Shown here piece after piece: positions 1 to 7,426 of a DNA stretch of 30,884 bases (the stretch's first letter is position 1; each line of letters starts with the position of its first letter). The notes under the pieces were generated by a model, which saw nothing but the letters and a program-made list of their open reading frames with translations, was not told the DNA's origin and searched no databases. This stretch comes from UBA1573 sp016794285 (GTDB lineage: Bacteria; Pseudomonadota; Alphaproteobacteria; Micavibrionales; Micavibrionaceae): positions 1-30,884 of the forward strand of contig JAEUKO010000015.1 of the NCBI GenBank assembly GCA_016794285.1, given 5' to 3'. Position numbers and translations under genes: made by a program.

Positions 1-291
1 TCCAGTCAGTACATTCAAATTATCCGTCCCGCGATACGAAATCACTTTCTCCCCACCCGGTAACTGATACGCTATACCGTAGAAGCCGATGTGTTCGTCA
101 AGCAGTGCGTGCGTTGTGGGGTCACGGAATATAGCTGATGAATCTAAATTGACCTCAATGCCATCTACTATAGTTTTTGCGATGCTAACCTTGCCCAAGA
201 GGTTGCCTGACAAATTTATGCCCGCACCATAACCACGATTATAGGCATCCATTGATAAAATAGCCTTCATTAGCGTTGAGTTAACTGTCAT
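1..291 (-). CDS. N-terminal lipase-like protein, unit 1 (cut by window edge)
   Basis: The reading frame is open to the left edge of the window, so only the first 97 residues are visible. It begins MTVNSTLMKAILSMDAYNRG and contains the block FYGIAYQLPGGEKVISYRGTD, which is shared almost unchanged with the two lipase fragments further right. The region between residues 24 and 66 is unlike either of them. The ATG lies one base after the stop of the upstream membrane protein, with AGGAGA just before it, so the pair is probably translationally coupled. By analogy with its paralogues it should reach a GHSLGG serine elbow outside the window. Whether this copy is full length or truncated cannot be seen here. 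Confidence 0.7.
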   Translation of the reverse strand, partial: MTVNSTLMKAILSMDAYNRGYGAGINLSGNLLGKVSIAKTIVDGIEVNLDSSAIFRDPTTHALLDEHIGFYGIAYQLPGGEKVISYRGTDNLNVLTG

Positions 292-292
292 T

Positions 293-934
293 TTAATCTC
301 CTCTTTGATAGTAAGAACGGTTGAATGAGTAAATTGCACTTCCAAAATTTGGTAAAATCTTATCTACAATTTGTGTCACCTCCTCCTCGGTCATTTCGAG
401 GGTGATGTCTTTGAGGGTCACACCCGCGCCGAACGCTCCGGCCAGATTGTCTCTGGCAACAGCCACAACACTCTTGGGGTCCTTGATGTCCGTGAACGTC
501 ACCAGCGTTGGGTACTGGTTGTGTTCCAAAACCTTTTTCTGCCCCGTCAGTGATTTATAGTACCGAACAATGTTCTGTCCGCTTGCTGGGCTATAAGGAA
601 AAACATCGTGTACAATCCGGTACGACCCATCAATATCCATCAAAGCAAATAAGTATTTCCCTTGCCCCAAATCAACAGCCACGGCTTCGCCTCTGACGCT
701 CCAGTTCGCGCCAGCCACATCAGGCAATAGCTTTGGGCCATCGGTGAAGACAACTTCCCGCACCGCATATCCGGTTTTGAGTCCTTCGGGGGTTTCGACT
801 GTCACGGTCATTTTGTATCGCCATGTGGCCGAGGGAAATTCATACCTCCACCAGCCCGTCAAAAGCGCGATCAACAAGGCCACACCGACAAGGACTTTAT
901 GCCCGCTCACAAAACCGCGTAGGTTGAATGCCAT
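293..934 (-). CDS. Membrane-anchored partner protein of the lipase fragment, unit 1
   Basis: This 213-residue protein has one hydrophobic segment at about residues 14-29 after a short basic N-terminus, so most of it is predicted to lie outside the cytoplasm. Blocks shared with two paralogues in the array are ETPEGLKTGYAVREV, GEAVAVDLGQGKYLFALMD and VTFTDIKDPKSV, then GVTLKDITLEMTEEEV. The C-terminal 25 residues differ completely from the paralogues. A good ribosome site (AGGAGA) precedes the ATG. It is directly followed by a lipase-like gene, an order that suggests an immunity, adaptor or foldase role for that lipase. This is inference; I do not recognise the family by name. Confidence 0.72.
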   Translation of the reverse strand: MAFNLRGFVSGHKVLVGVALLIALLTGWWRYEFPSATWRYKMTVTVETPEGLKTGYAVREVVFTDGPKLLPDVAGANWSVRGEAVAVDLGQGKYLFALMDIDGSYRIVHDVFPYSPASGQNIVRYYKSLTGQKKVLEHNQYPTLVTFTDIKDPKSVVAVARDNLAGAFGAGVTLKDITLEMTEEEVTQIVDKILPNFGSAIYSFNRSYYQRGD

Positions 935-968
935 TTATAATGTTCTCCTGATTTACAATCTACGAACG

Positions 969-990
969 TTAGCAAACCCCGTTTGCCTAA
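969..990 (-). repeat. Conserved cassette hairpin, copy 1
   Basis: The sequence TTAGCAAACCCCGTTTGCC followed by TAA is an imperfect palindrome (stem of about nine pairs with one bulge, loop CCC). It lies between the end of the unit 2 lipase fragment and the start of the unit 1 membrane protein. The same element stands at 2232-2253 and 3676-3697, always about 30-40 bases before the membrane-protein start. It may be a processing or attenuation hairpin, or a recombination hotspot. Confidence 0.7.
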
Positions 991-999
991 GTCAAACTT

Positions 1000-1512
1000 T
1001 TACATAACTTGTGATTTTGTGATGTTAAAGTTATCATTTTCCCCAACCAACCCCGCGAGCCCCCCACCGAGGGAATGCCCCGTCAGGGAAATATTCGCGA
1101 GTCGTGGGTCCACGGCTCCCGCTACGGATTGGTAGAATTTGAAGGCCAATTCGGCTTGTTTGCCCTCGGCCGTCCATGTCCCAACCCCGTAACCATACCA
1201 TGCGTCACTCCCTACATCTCCATCCCCCGCAAGCTCATCCGTCCCGCGATACGAAATCACTTTCTCCCCACTCGCTAACTGATACGCTATGCCGTAGAAG
1301 CCGATGGCTACAGCTTCAGCATCTCCTTTTGCATCATAAACACTGGCGTTTCCTATACGGGCATAATACTTAACAGAACTAATCGTATACACCGTGTCCG
1401 AGTTACTTATAGGGTCGCCTTTCGCATCTTTTAAACGAAAATCTATATCAGCTCCATATCCACGGTTATAGGAATCCATTGCCAGAATGGCTTTGAATAA
1501 ATTTGGGTTCAT
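1000..1512 (-). CDS. Truncated lipase (N-terminal half ending after GHSLGG), unit 2
   Basis: This is a 170-residue protein with the alpha/beta-hydrolase start of class-3-like lipases: FKAILAMDSYNRGYG, IGFYGIAYQLASGEKVISYRG and DPRLANISLTGHSLGGGLAG. The nucleophile serine of GHSLG is present near residue 147. The protein ends 20-odd residues later with a tail finishing NITKSQVM, so the strands carrying the catalytic Asp and His are absent. Residues about 21-68 and 98-120 are unlike the paralogues while the rest is nearly identical. The start overlaps the stop of the upstream membrane protein by four bases (ATGA), which supports coupled translation. It cannot be a normal active lipase alone. 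It may be an inactive decoy, a regulatory fragment or a recombination donor. Confidence 0.75.
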   Translation of the reverse strand: MNPNLFKAILAMDSYNRGYGADIDFRLKDAKGDPISNSDTVYTISSVKYYARIGNASVYDAKGDAEAVAIGFYGIAYQLASGEKVISYRGTDELAGDGDVGSDAWYGYGVGTWTAEGKQAELAFKFYQSVAGAVDPRLANISLTGHSLGGGLAGLVGENDNFNITKSQVM

Positions 1513-2198
1513 TTTTGTTCTCCATTTTTAAAATTTCCGCCATGCAGCCCTAGGGGAGAGTTTCTCATAGTAAACCCTCCATCCAAATAGCCGCCTTTTA
1601 CGGTATCCAGCCACCCCAGATACGTTTCTATCCCCCACGTCACCTCCTCATCGGTCATTTCGAGGGTAATATCTTTGAGGGTTACGCCTGCGCCGAACGG
1701 TCCGGCAAGATTGTCTCTGGCAACAGCCACAACACTCTTGGGGTCCTTGATATCCGTGAACGTCACAAATGTTGGGTATTGATTGTGTTCCAAGACCTTT
1801 TTCTGCCCCGTCAGTGATTTGTAATAGTGGATATATTCATGAACATTTTCCGATTGATGGGGAAAGGCGTCGTAGACAATCCGGTATGACCCGTCGATAT
1901 CCATCAGGGCAAATAAATATTTCCCTTTCCCCAAATCAACGACAACAGCTTCCCCTCTGGTGCTAACGGAAGTTCCACTTGTTGCCCCAAGAATCTGTGG
2001 AAATTCCCGAAAACGGACTTCCCGCACGGCGTATCCGGTTTTGAGTCCTTCGGGGGTTTCGACTGTCACGGTCATTTTGTATCGCCATGTGCCAGAGGGA
2101 AATTCGTATTTCCACCACCCCGTCAAAAGCGCGATCAACAAGGCCACCCCGACAAGGACTTTATGCCCGCTCACAAAACCGCGTAGGTTGAATGCCAT
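1509..2198 (-). CDS. Membrane-anchored partner protein, unit 2
   Basis: This 229-residue protein is nearly identical to the unit 1 partner over its first 60 residues, including the transmembrane segment (about residues 14-29). It is also close in the middle (GEAVVVDLGKGKYLFALMD, FTDIKDPKSVVAVARDNLAG). It diverges between those blocks and in the C-terminal 45 residues, which here begin WGIETYLGWLD. GGGAGA before the ATG is a credible ribosome site. The 3' end overlaps the start of the following lipase fragment. The pattern of conserved blocks broken by variable ones is what is expected if each partner is matched to its own lipase variant. That pairing is inference. Confidence 0.72.
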   Translation of the reverse strand: MAFNLRGFVSGHKVLVGVALLIALLTGWWKYEFPSGTWRYKMTVTVETPEGLKTGYAVREVRFREFPQILGATSGTSVSTRGEAVVVDLGKGKYLFALMDIDGSYRIVYDAFPHQSENVHEYIHYYKSLTGQKKVLEHNQYPTFVTFTDIKDPKSVVAVARDNLAGPFGAGVTLKDITLEMTDEEVTWGIETYLGWLDTVKGGYLDGGFTMRNSPLGLHGGNFKNGEQK

Positions 2199-2231
2199 TT
2201 TTACTTTCTCCCGATCTATAATCTACGAACG

Positions 2232-2253
2232 TTAGCAAACCCCGTTTGCCAAA
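2232..2253 (-). repeat. Conserved cassette hairpin, copy 2
   Basis: This has the same GCAAAC-GGG-GTTTGC stem-loop as at 969-990, with one change in the outer stem (CCAAA for CCTAA). It stands between the stop of the unit 3 lipase fragment and the start of the unit 2 membrane protein. Confidence 0.7.
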
Positions 2254-2262
2254 GCCAAACCT

Positions 2263-2721
2263 TTACATAACTTGTGATTTTGTGATGTTAAAGTTATCAT
2301 TTTCCCCAACCAATCCCGCGAGGCCACCACCCAAAGAATGCCCCGTCAGGGAAATATTCGCTAGCCGTGGGTCAATGGAAATATAACCATTTTGTGCCGT
2401 TGCCACAGCATTATAAAACTCGAACGCCATTCTTCCTTGCGCCGTTCCTGTTGATCCCACTGCAATCGGATACGCCGCCGCATCTTCGCCAGCATCCGTC
2501 CCCCGATATGAAATAACTTTTTCGCCACCTGCAAGTTGGTAAGATATGCCATAGAAGCCAGCCAAAACAGGTTGACCTGTTGCTGTCGTATCAGATTGAC
2601 TTGCTATGGTTGCATTACCAAGTTTTGTAGTATTTAAAACAACAGGAAGCTTTATCCCTTCTCCATAGCCACGATTATAGGAGTCCATTGCCAATATGGC
2701 TTTAAATAGATTAGCATTCAT
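2263..2721 (-). CDS. Truncated lipase (N-terminal half), unit 3
   Basis: This 152-residue paralogue of the unit 2 lipase fragment shares FKAILAMDSYNRGYG, GFYGISYQLAGGEKVISYRG and ISLTGHSLGGGLAGLVG. It ends in the identical tail NDNFNITKSQVM. The same stop position and the same tail in both copies mean that the truncation happened before the duplication, or that gene conversion keeps the ends alike. The Asp and His expected downstream in a working triad are missing. The region after SYRGTD carries unit-specific sequence. The start is three bases after the stop of the upstream anchored protein. Confidence 0.74.
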   Translation of the reverse strand: MNANLFKAILAMDSYNRGYGEGIKLPVVLNTTKLGNATIASQSDTTATGQPVLAGFYGISYQLAGGEKVISYRGTDAGEDAAAYPIAVGSTGTAQGRMAFEFYNAVATAQNGYISIDPRLANISLTGHSLGGGLAGLVGENDNFNITKSQVM

Positions 2722-2724
2722 TTT

Positions 2725-3540
2725 TTATCTCCCTATTTTAAATGAGCCTGGCCCCAAATTATCTGATAAGTCGTTTGTAGAAATTGCTATACTTGTGCTA
2801 CCATTCAACCTAGCTTGTTTGTTTGCTAAGTCGCTTAACCAAGCTAGATAGGAATCAATCCCCCATGTTATATCCTCATCCGTCATCTCAATAGTAACGT
2901 CTTTGATTTTCACACCCTTACCAAATAACTTCTCAAAATTATCAGTAATTTTGTAATCATCCTCCATTTGGTTAGGGATACGAATTCTCTCGGATCGATA
3001 GACTAATTCAATGCTTTTCGGATCTTTCATATCCTTGAATGTCACCATCAAAGGATATTGAGTGGATGGGTATGTAGGAAATGGTGGCTGGCTTAAACTA
3101 GCTTTGGTATTTTTCAATGTGCTGTAATATTTGACACCCTCAAATGTTAACGTTCCTGGCCCCCCAAAAAGATCACGTACAGCATAATAGGAACTATCCG
3201 TCATGGTCGCGAATGCAACTCCACGCCTTCCTAAATCAATCACAACAGCCTCTCCTTTAGTCGAAGCTTTTATGCTACAAGGCTCAACTGCACGCTTAGC
3301 GCAAGGAACAACGACGAAACTCATTTCTCTAACCGCCGAACCCGACTTTTCTCCCTCTGGTGTATCAACAATAATCGTTGTCTTATATTTCCAACTATAG
3401 ATTTCTGGTCTATCGCTCATGGCGAATGAAAATCCTGACCCGATAACAATCAAGAGCCCTGTTAAGATTAAATGTTTTTTAAAAAAAATCAGAATATTTG
3501 ATTTTTTTGTTTCTACGTTTTGATTTTTATCCAAAGCCAT
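2725..3540 (-). CDS. Membrane-anchored partner protein, unit 3 (divergent)
   Basis: This 271-residue protein is the most divergent partner. It has a longer basic and polar N-terminus, a hydrophobic anchor at about residues 24-41, then the family blocks DTPEGEKSGSAVREMSF, GEAVVIDLGRRGVAFATM, VTFKDMKDPKSIELVYR and GVKIKDVTIEMTDEDITWGI. Compared with units 1 and 2 it has insertions around residues 75-90 and 130-165. GGGGGA lies just before the ATG. The following lipase fragment starts three bases after its stop. Codon use is more AT-rich than in its neighbours. The function is unknown, and the placement suggests a cognate partner of the unit 3 lipase fragment. Confidence 0.7.
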   Translation of the reverse strand: MALDKNQNVETKKSNILIFFKKHLILTGLLIVIGSGFSFAMSDRPEIYSWKYKTTIIVDTPEGEKSGSAVREMSFVVVPCAKRAVEPCSIKASTKGEAVVIDLGRRGVAFATMTDSSYYAVRDLFGGPGTLTFEGVKYYSTLKNTKASLSQPPFPTYPSTQYPLMVTFKDMKDPKSIELVYRSERIRIPNQMEDDYKITDNFEKLFGKGVKIKDVTIEMTDEDITWGIDSYLAWLSDLANKQARLNGSTSIAISTNDLSDNLGPGSFKIGR

Positions 3541-3595
3541 ATTTCCCCCAATGTGTGTGTAATTTCAAAACTCTACCCGTTGTAAATAATAAAAG

Positions 3596-3640
3596 TCAAA
3601 TTTTATGCCCTTTCACAAAACCGCGTAGGTTGAATGCCAT
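3596..3640 (-). pseudogene. Fossil 5' end of a membrane-partner gene
   Basis: The frame reads MAFNLRGFVKGHKI and then a stop. It matches the first 14 codons of the unit 1 and 2 partner genes (MAFNLRGFVSGHKV). It has the same upstream leader with CAGGAGACA and the cassette hairpin at 3676-3697. The rest of the gene has been lost and replaced by the unrelated leader of the unit 3 gene. Confidence 0.75.
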
Positions 3641-3675
3641 TTATAATTGTCTCCTGATAGGTAATTTATGGAACG

Positions 3676-3697
3676 TTAGCAAACCCCGTTTGCCTAA
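3676..3697 (-). repeat. Conserved cassette hairpin, copy 3
   Basis: The sequence is identical to 969-990. It stands in front of the fossil partner-gene start at 3640 and just downstream of the fossil lipase end at 3719, so the cassette junction has survived although both genes decayed. Confidence 0.7.
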
Positions 3698-3718
3698 GTC
3701 AAACTTCCCCCATCCGCC

Positions 3719-3830
3719 TTACGCGGCTTGAGATTTTATAGTACAATAATTGTCATCTGCCCCAACATACCCCGCCAAACCCCCGCCCAAAGAATGCCCT
3801 GTCAGGGAAATATTCGCCGTGGGTCAGTGC
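3719..3830 (-). pseudogene. Fossil 3' end of a lipase fragment
   Basis: The frame encodes NISLTGHSLGGGLAGYVG and a tail ending TIKSQAA before a stop, so it is a relative of the unit 2 and 3 lipase ends. Upstream of NISLT the frame is broken. The intact copies read GACCCACGGCTAGCGAATATT, here with CTAG (or TAGC) missing, a four-base deletion. The serine elbow is retained. The tail differs from the live copies yet stops at the same place, so this truncated architecture is older than the decay of this unit. Confidence 0.75.
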
Positions 3831-3875
3831 CGTAGCCATTGAGAATATCCGACCCAATCCCCTGAGTACTATGGG

Positions 3876-3958
3876 GCATTCACATCTGTGAACGTCACCA
3901 ATTACGGAACCGTTTTTAAGTCCAACAGACTGGCTTTGGCGTTTTTAAGATGGCGGTA
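3876..3958 (-). pseudogene. Fossil middle part of a partner gene
   Basis: The reading frame gives YRHLKNAKASLLDLKTVP, a stop, then LVTFTDVNAP. This lines up with the YYKSLTGQKKVL...YPTLVTFTDIKDPKS block of the live partner proteins. Both ends are missing and an in-frame stop is present. It begins within a few bases of the 3' end of the tRNA-Ser gene. Confidence 0.6.
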
Positions 3959-3964
3959 AGAAAA

Positions 3965-4054
3965 TGGCGGGCAGGGGGGGATTTGAACCCCCGATAGGCT
4001 TACACCTATACTAGTTTTCGAGACTAGCGCATTCAACCACTCTGCCACCTGCCC
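3965..4054 (-). tRNA. tRNA-Ser(CGA)
   Basis: Read on the minus strand, the gene starts GGGCAGGTGGCAGAGTGGTT and ends CCTGCCCGCCA, so the seven-pair acceptor stem, the discriminator G and an encoded CCA are all visible. The anticodon arm is CTAGT-CTCGAAA-ACTAG, giving anticodon CGA for the serine codon UCG. A long variable arm (TAGGTGTAAGCCTA) and the T arm GGGGGTTCAAATCCCCC confirm a class II tRNA. The length is 90 bases. The accessory lipase array begins directly after its 3' end. Confidence 0.95.
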
Positions 4055-4131
4055 AAGAGTAGGAGCCACTTTATACAAACTCTCTCTGCGAAGCGCAAGA
4101 GGTGCTGTTCATATGCAGAAAACCACTGGTT

Positions 4132-6801
4132 TTAGGGATTTTTAAGCAGGTTTTTGAGCCTATAAAGGGTCTCGAGGGCTTCTCGCGGGGAGAGGCTATC
4201 TGGATTGATGTCGCGAAGAGATTTTTCAACTTCGGAAGGCCCAGCCGGTTTAGTTAGGCTTGGGGAATTAAAAAGAGGCAAATCATGGGCAAGATGGGCC
4301 AGCGAACTTGCACGCTCTCCCTTTTCCAGCAAGGCCAGAATATCACGGGCGCGGTTTGTAACTGCGGGTGGAAGTCCCGCGAGTTGAGCCACATGAATCC
4401 CGTAAGATCGGTCGGCGGTTCCCTTGGAAACGCTGTGCAGAAAAATAACATCACCCTTCCATTCGCGGACTTCCATTTTGGCACAGGAAAGATGAGGAAG
4501 AGTTTCCTGCAAGGTAGTCAGTTCGTGATAATGCGTTGCAAAGAGCCCTCGACATTTTGAAATGTTATGCAGATATTCAAGGCAAGCCCACGCAATCGAA
4601 AGTCCATCAAAGGTAGATGTCCCCCGTCCGATTTCATCCAGAATAACCAAAGAGTGGGACGTGGATTGATTGAGAATGGTTGCGGTTTCCACCATTTCTA
4701 TCATAAAGGTTGACCGACCCCGTGCCAGATCATCGGCGGCCCCGACACGGCTGAACACTTTGTCCACTATACCGATATGCGCGGAAGTAGCCGGAACAAA
4801 AAAGCCGGCTTGGGCCATGATGACAATTAAAGCGTTCTGGCGAAGAAAAGTGGATTTTCCCGCCATATTGGGGCCGGTCAAAAGCCAGATTCTTTGTGAG
4901 TCGGAAAGATCGCAATCATTGGGAGAGAAAGTTTCGGACCCAGAGCGCAGAGCCGATTCGACTACGGGATGACGTCCCCCTTCGATATGAAAGGCAAGAG
5001 ATGAATCAACAACAGGCCGTGTGTAATTCTGCTCTATCGCAAGATTGGCCTGTGCTGAGGCTACGTCTATTGCGGCAAGGGCGGCAGCCTGTTGGCTAAT
5101 GGTTTCGGCCAAGGCCAGAGTCTCAAGCGACAGGGTTTCAAAAAATTCGAGCTCCAAAGCGAGAGATTTATCCGCTGCCGAGGAAATATCTTTTTCAAAG
5201 GAGGCTAGCTCGGGCGTGGTAAAACGAACTGCGCCTGCCATTGTTTGGCGATGGATAAAAGGGTTTTCGCTTTGTTCATTTTTGATGAAGAGAGCATCGG
5301 CACGTTTCGCGGGGACTTCGATAAAATAACCCAGAATATTGTTATGGGTTATTTTGAGAGTTTCGATTCCTGTTATCTGGCTATAACGACTCTGAAGGCC
5401 GGCAATCATGCGGCGACTTTCATCCCGAAGGCCGCGCAACCTGTCTAGTTCCTCAGAAAATCCTGCGCGAATAAAACCTCCATCGCGGGTCAGCGCGGGG
5501 GGGGAATCGGTCAAGGCTATGCTGAGTTTATCCCGAACTTGCGCGAGGTCTGGTGTTTCTGAAAGGGCATCACAAAAAGGGCGCAGAGCAGTTTCATAGG
5601 CTCCGTTTTCGATCAGGATCGTGCGGATAGAGGCTGCCCCTGCAAGACCTTCGCTCAAGGCTACAAGATCACGCGGACCTCCACGTTTCATGCTGAGGCG
5701 GGCCAAAGCTCTCTCCATATCAGGAATGGATTTGAGCAAGGAACAAATGGATTCCGAAGCAGAACGAGACTGGATAAAATATTCAACCTCGTTATGCCGT
5801 TGTTCGATTTCCTTCAGGTTTTGTAAGGGGGCAACAAGACGCGACTGCAGCATCCGTGCGCCTGCTCCGGTTAAGGTGCGGTCAATAGTGGAAAGGAGAC
5901 TCCCGCGTTTTTCTCCGCTAAGGGTGCGGACCAGTTCAAGGTTGCGCAAGGTCGAGGGATCAATCTCCAGAACATCATCAGACGAGGTTTTTTTAGGTCG
6001 TGATAAATGGGGAAGATTGCCTTTTTGTGTGCGCTCAATGTAATCTATCAAGGCGCCGGCGGCAGATATCTCGGCGCGGCTAAAGGCACCGAAAGATTCG
6101 ATTGTTTCTACTCCGAAAAGACTTTGTAGCCTTGCGCGCCCACGCTCACTTTCAAAATAGAGAGGAGATTGCCGCGAAAGGCAATCACGAAATTCAAGCA
6201 AGGTGTTTGAAATAGAATCACTCTCGGGTACAAGAATTTCTTTGGGAGAAATGCGTTGTAAGGTGCTGGAAAGTTGGGTCCGAATAATGGGTTGGACCAG
6301 AAACTCTCCGGTCGAAACATCGGCCCATGCGATGGCGAACTGTTCTCCAACTTCGGAGACAGAGGCAAGATAGTTGTTTGTTCTTGCGTCTAAAAGATTG
6401 TCTTCGGTGAGGGTTCCGGCGGTTACGATCCGCACGACTTCCCGCCGCACCAGAGATTTTCCCCCGCGTTTTTTGGCGTCTTCCGGACTTTCGGTTTGTT
6501 CGCAAATGGCGACTTTGTGTCCGGCGCGGATCAGGCGAGCAAGGTAAGGTTCATGGGAATGAAACGGAACCCCGCACATGGGAATATCATCGCCCTGATT
6601 TTTCCCACGATGGGTCAGGGTAATGTCAAGAACAGAGGACGCGATGAGAGCATCTTCGAAAAACAACTCAAAGAAATCTCCCATGCGATAGAACAAAAGA
6701 CAATCAGGATGCGCCGCTTTAACCGCATGATACTGCGCCATCATGGGCGTATGCCCATCGGCGATAAAGTCAGTTTCTGTTTTCATGCGCGGGTTTGTCA
6801 T
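4132..6801 (-). CDS. mutS: DNA mismatch repair ATPase MutS
   Basis: This 889-residue protein has the full MutS architecture. The mismatch-reading F-x-E motif is in GDFFELF (F43, E45). The connector and lever domains occupy about residues 130-560, and the ATPase has Walker A GPNMAGKST (643-651), Walker B LVILDEIGRGTST (718-730) and the FATHYHEL block (754-761). MutS binds mispaired and looped-out bases as a dimer and recruits MutL to direct strand repair. The length is typical. MTNPRMKTE is a plausible start; a second ATG five codons in is also possible. It lies 32 bases downstream of dut on the same strand, so the two may be co-transcribed. Confidence 0.97.
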   Translation of the reverse strand: MTNPRMKTETDFIADGHTPMMAQYHAVKAAHPDCLLFYRMGDFFELFFEDALIASSVLDITLTHRGKNQGDDIPMCGVPFHSHEPYLARLIRAGHKVAICEQTESPEDAKKRGGKSLVRREVVRIVTAGTLTEDNLLDARTNNYLASVSEVGEQFAIAWADVSTGEFLVQPIIRTQLSSTLQRISPKEILVPESDSISNTLLEFRDCLSRQSPLYFESERGRARLQSLFGVETIESFGAFSRAEISAAGALIDYIERTQKGNLPHLSRPKKTSSDDVLEIDPSTLRNLELVRTLSGEKRGSLLSTIDRTLTGAGARMLQSRLVAPLQNLKEIEQRHNEVEYFIQSRSASESICSLLKSIPDMERALARLSMKRGGPRDLVALSEGLAGAASIRTILIENGAYETALRPFCDALSETPDLAQVRDKLSIALTDSPPALTRDGGFIRAGFSEELDRLRGLRDESRRMIAGLQSRYSQITGIETLKITHNNILGYFIEVPAKRADALFIKNEQSENPFIHRQTMAGAVRFTTPELASFEKDISSAADKSLALELEFFETLSLETLALAETISQQAAALAAIDVASAQANLAIEQNYTRPVVDSSLAFHIEGGRHPVVESALRSGSETFSPNDCDLSDSQRIWLLTGPNMAGKSTFLRQNALIVIMAQAGFFVPATSAHIGIVDKVFSRVGAADDLARGRSTFMIEMVETATILNQSTSHSLVILDEIGRGTSTFDGLSIAWACLEYLHNISKCRGLFATHYHELTTLQETLPHLSCAKMEVREWKGDVIFLHSVSKGTADRSYGIHVAQLAGLPPAVTNRARDILALLEKGERASSLAHLAHDLPLFNSPSLTKPAGPSEVEKSLRDINPDSLSPREALETLYRLKNLLKNP

Positions 6802-6833
6802 GGCATTTTTTGTTGAACTGTTTTTTCCGCCCC

Positions 6834-7334
6834 TTACTTCACTCCTGTTGATCCAAAGCCGCCGGTCCCGCGAGAGGTTTGGTCAAGGTCTTCACAGATG
6901 TTCCACTGTGCCTGTTCATAGCGGGCAATAATCATTTGTGCGATACGCATACCGCGTTCGATGGTAAAGGGTTCTGCGCTATGGTTGATAAGAATAACTT
7001 TTATTTCGCCGCGATAATCGGCATCAATCGTGCCCGGGCTGTTGAGCACAGTTACCCCGTTTTTGGCAGCCAGTCCTGAGCGGGGGCGCACCTGACATTC
7101 ATATCCAGAAGGCAGGGCGATAGAGATACCCGTGGGCACGATGGCCCGTCCGCCTGCAGCCATAACCAGAGGCTCGTCAATAGCCGCCATTAAATCCATT
7201 CCTGCAGATTGCGGGGTTGCATAAGCGGGCAGGGGAAGGTCTTTGCCATGGTCCAGAACTTTGATGGAAACGGTCACAGCTTCACAAGCATTGTCATGGG
7301 CGCAGGGCAAAGCGGAGGCAGACGAGATGGACAT
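6834..7334 (-). CDS. dut: Deoxyuridine triphosphatase (dUTPase)
   Basis: This 166-residue trimeric dUTPase hydrolyses dUTP to dUMP and pyrophosphate, keeping uracil out of DNA and feeding dTMP synthesis. All five motifs are present in order: AGMDLMA (44-50), PRSGLAAKNG (84-93), GTIDADYRGEI (101-111), RGMRIAQMII (127-136) and the glycine-rich RGTGGFGSTG (155-164), which closes over the neighbour's active site. The N-terminus is about 20 residues longer than the usual start of the family, so a shorter start is conceivable, but no better-placed ATG is evident. It precedes mutS on the same strand. Confidence 0.96.
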   Translation of the reverse strand: MSISSASALPCAHDNACEAVTVSIKVLDHGKDLPLPAYATPQSAGMDLMAAIDEPLVMAAGGRAIVPTGISIALPSGYECQVRPRSGLAAKNGVTVLNSPGTIDADYRGEIKVILINHSAEPFTIERGMRIAQMIIARYEQAQWNICEDLDQTSRGTGGFGSTGVK

Positions 7335-7373
7335 AGCGCGAGTCTTTCTTTGGTTATAAAAATCATAAAGGAA

Positions 7374-7401
7374 AAGGCCCCGTACCTTAGCACAGGGCCT
7401 T
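7374..7401 (-). terminator. Rho-independent terminator of the alanine-rich gene
   Basis: On the minus strand AAGGCCC and GGGCCTT form a seven-pair stem around a 14-base loop, followed by TTTTCCTTT. It lies 26 bases past the stop of the gene ending at 7427. Confidence 0.75.
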
Positions 7402-7426
7402 CTCTAAAATCAAAACTTGAGAAGAA

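Noticed and set aside
969..3697. Integron-type attC sites at the cassette junctions
   Set aside because: The hairpins lack the GTTRRRY and RYYYAAC core boxes, are very short, and the units are paralogues of one family rather than unrelated cassettes.
4205..6816. Several plus-strand frames of 60-140 codons inside mutS
   Set aside because: All are antisense to a gene with complete MutS motifs.
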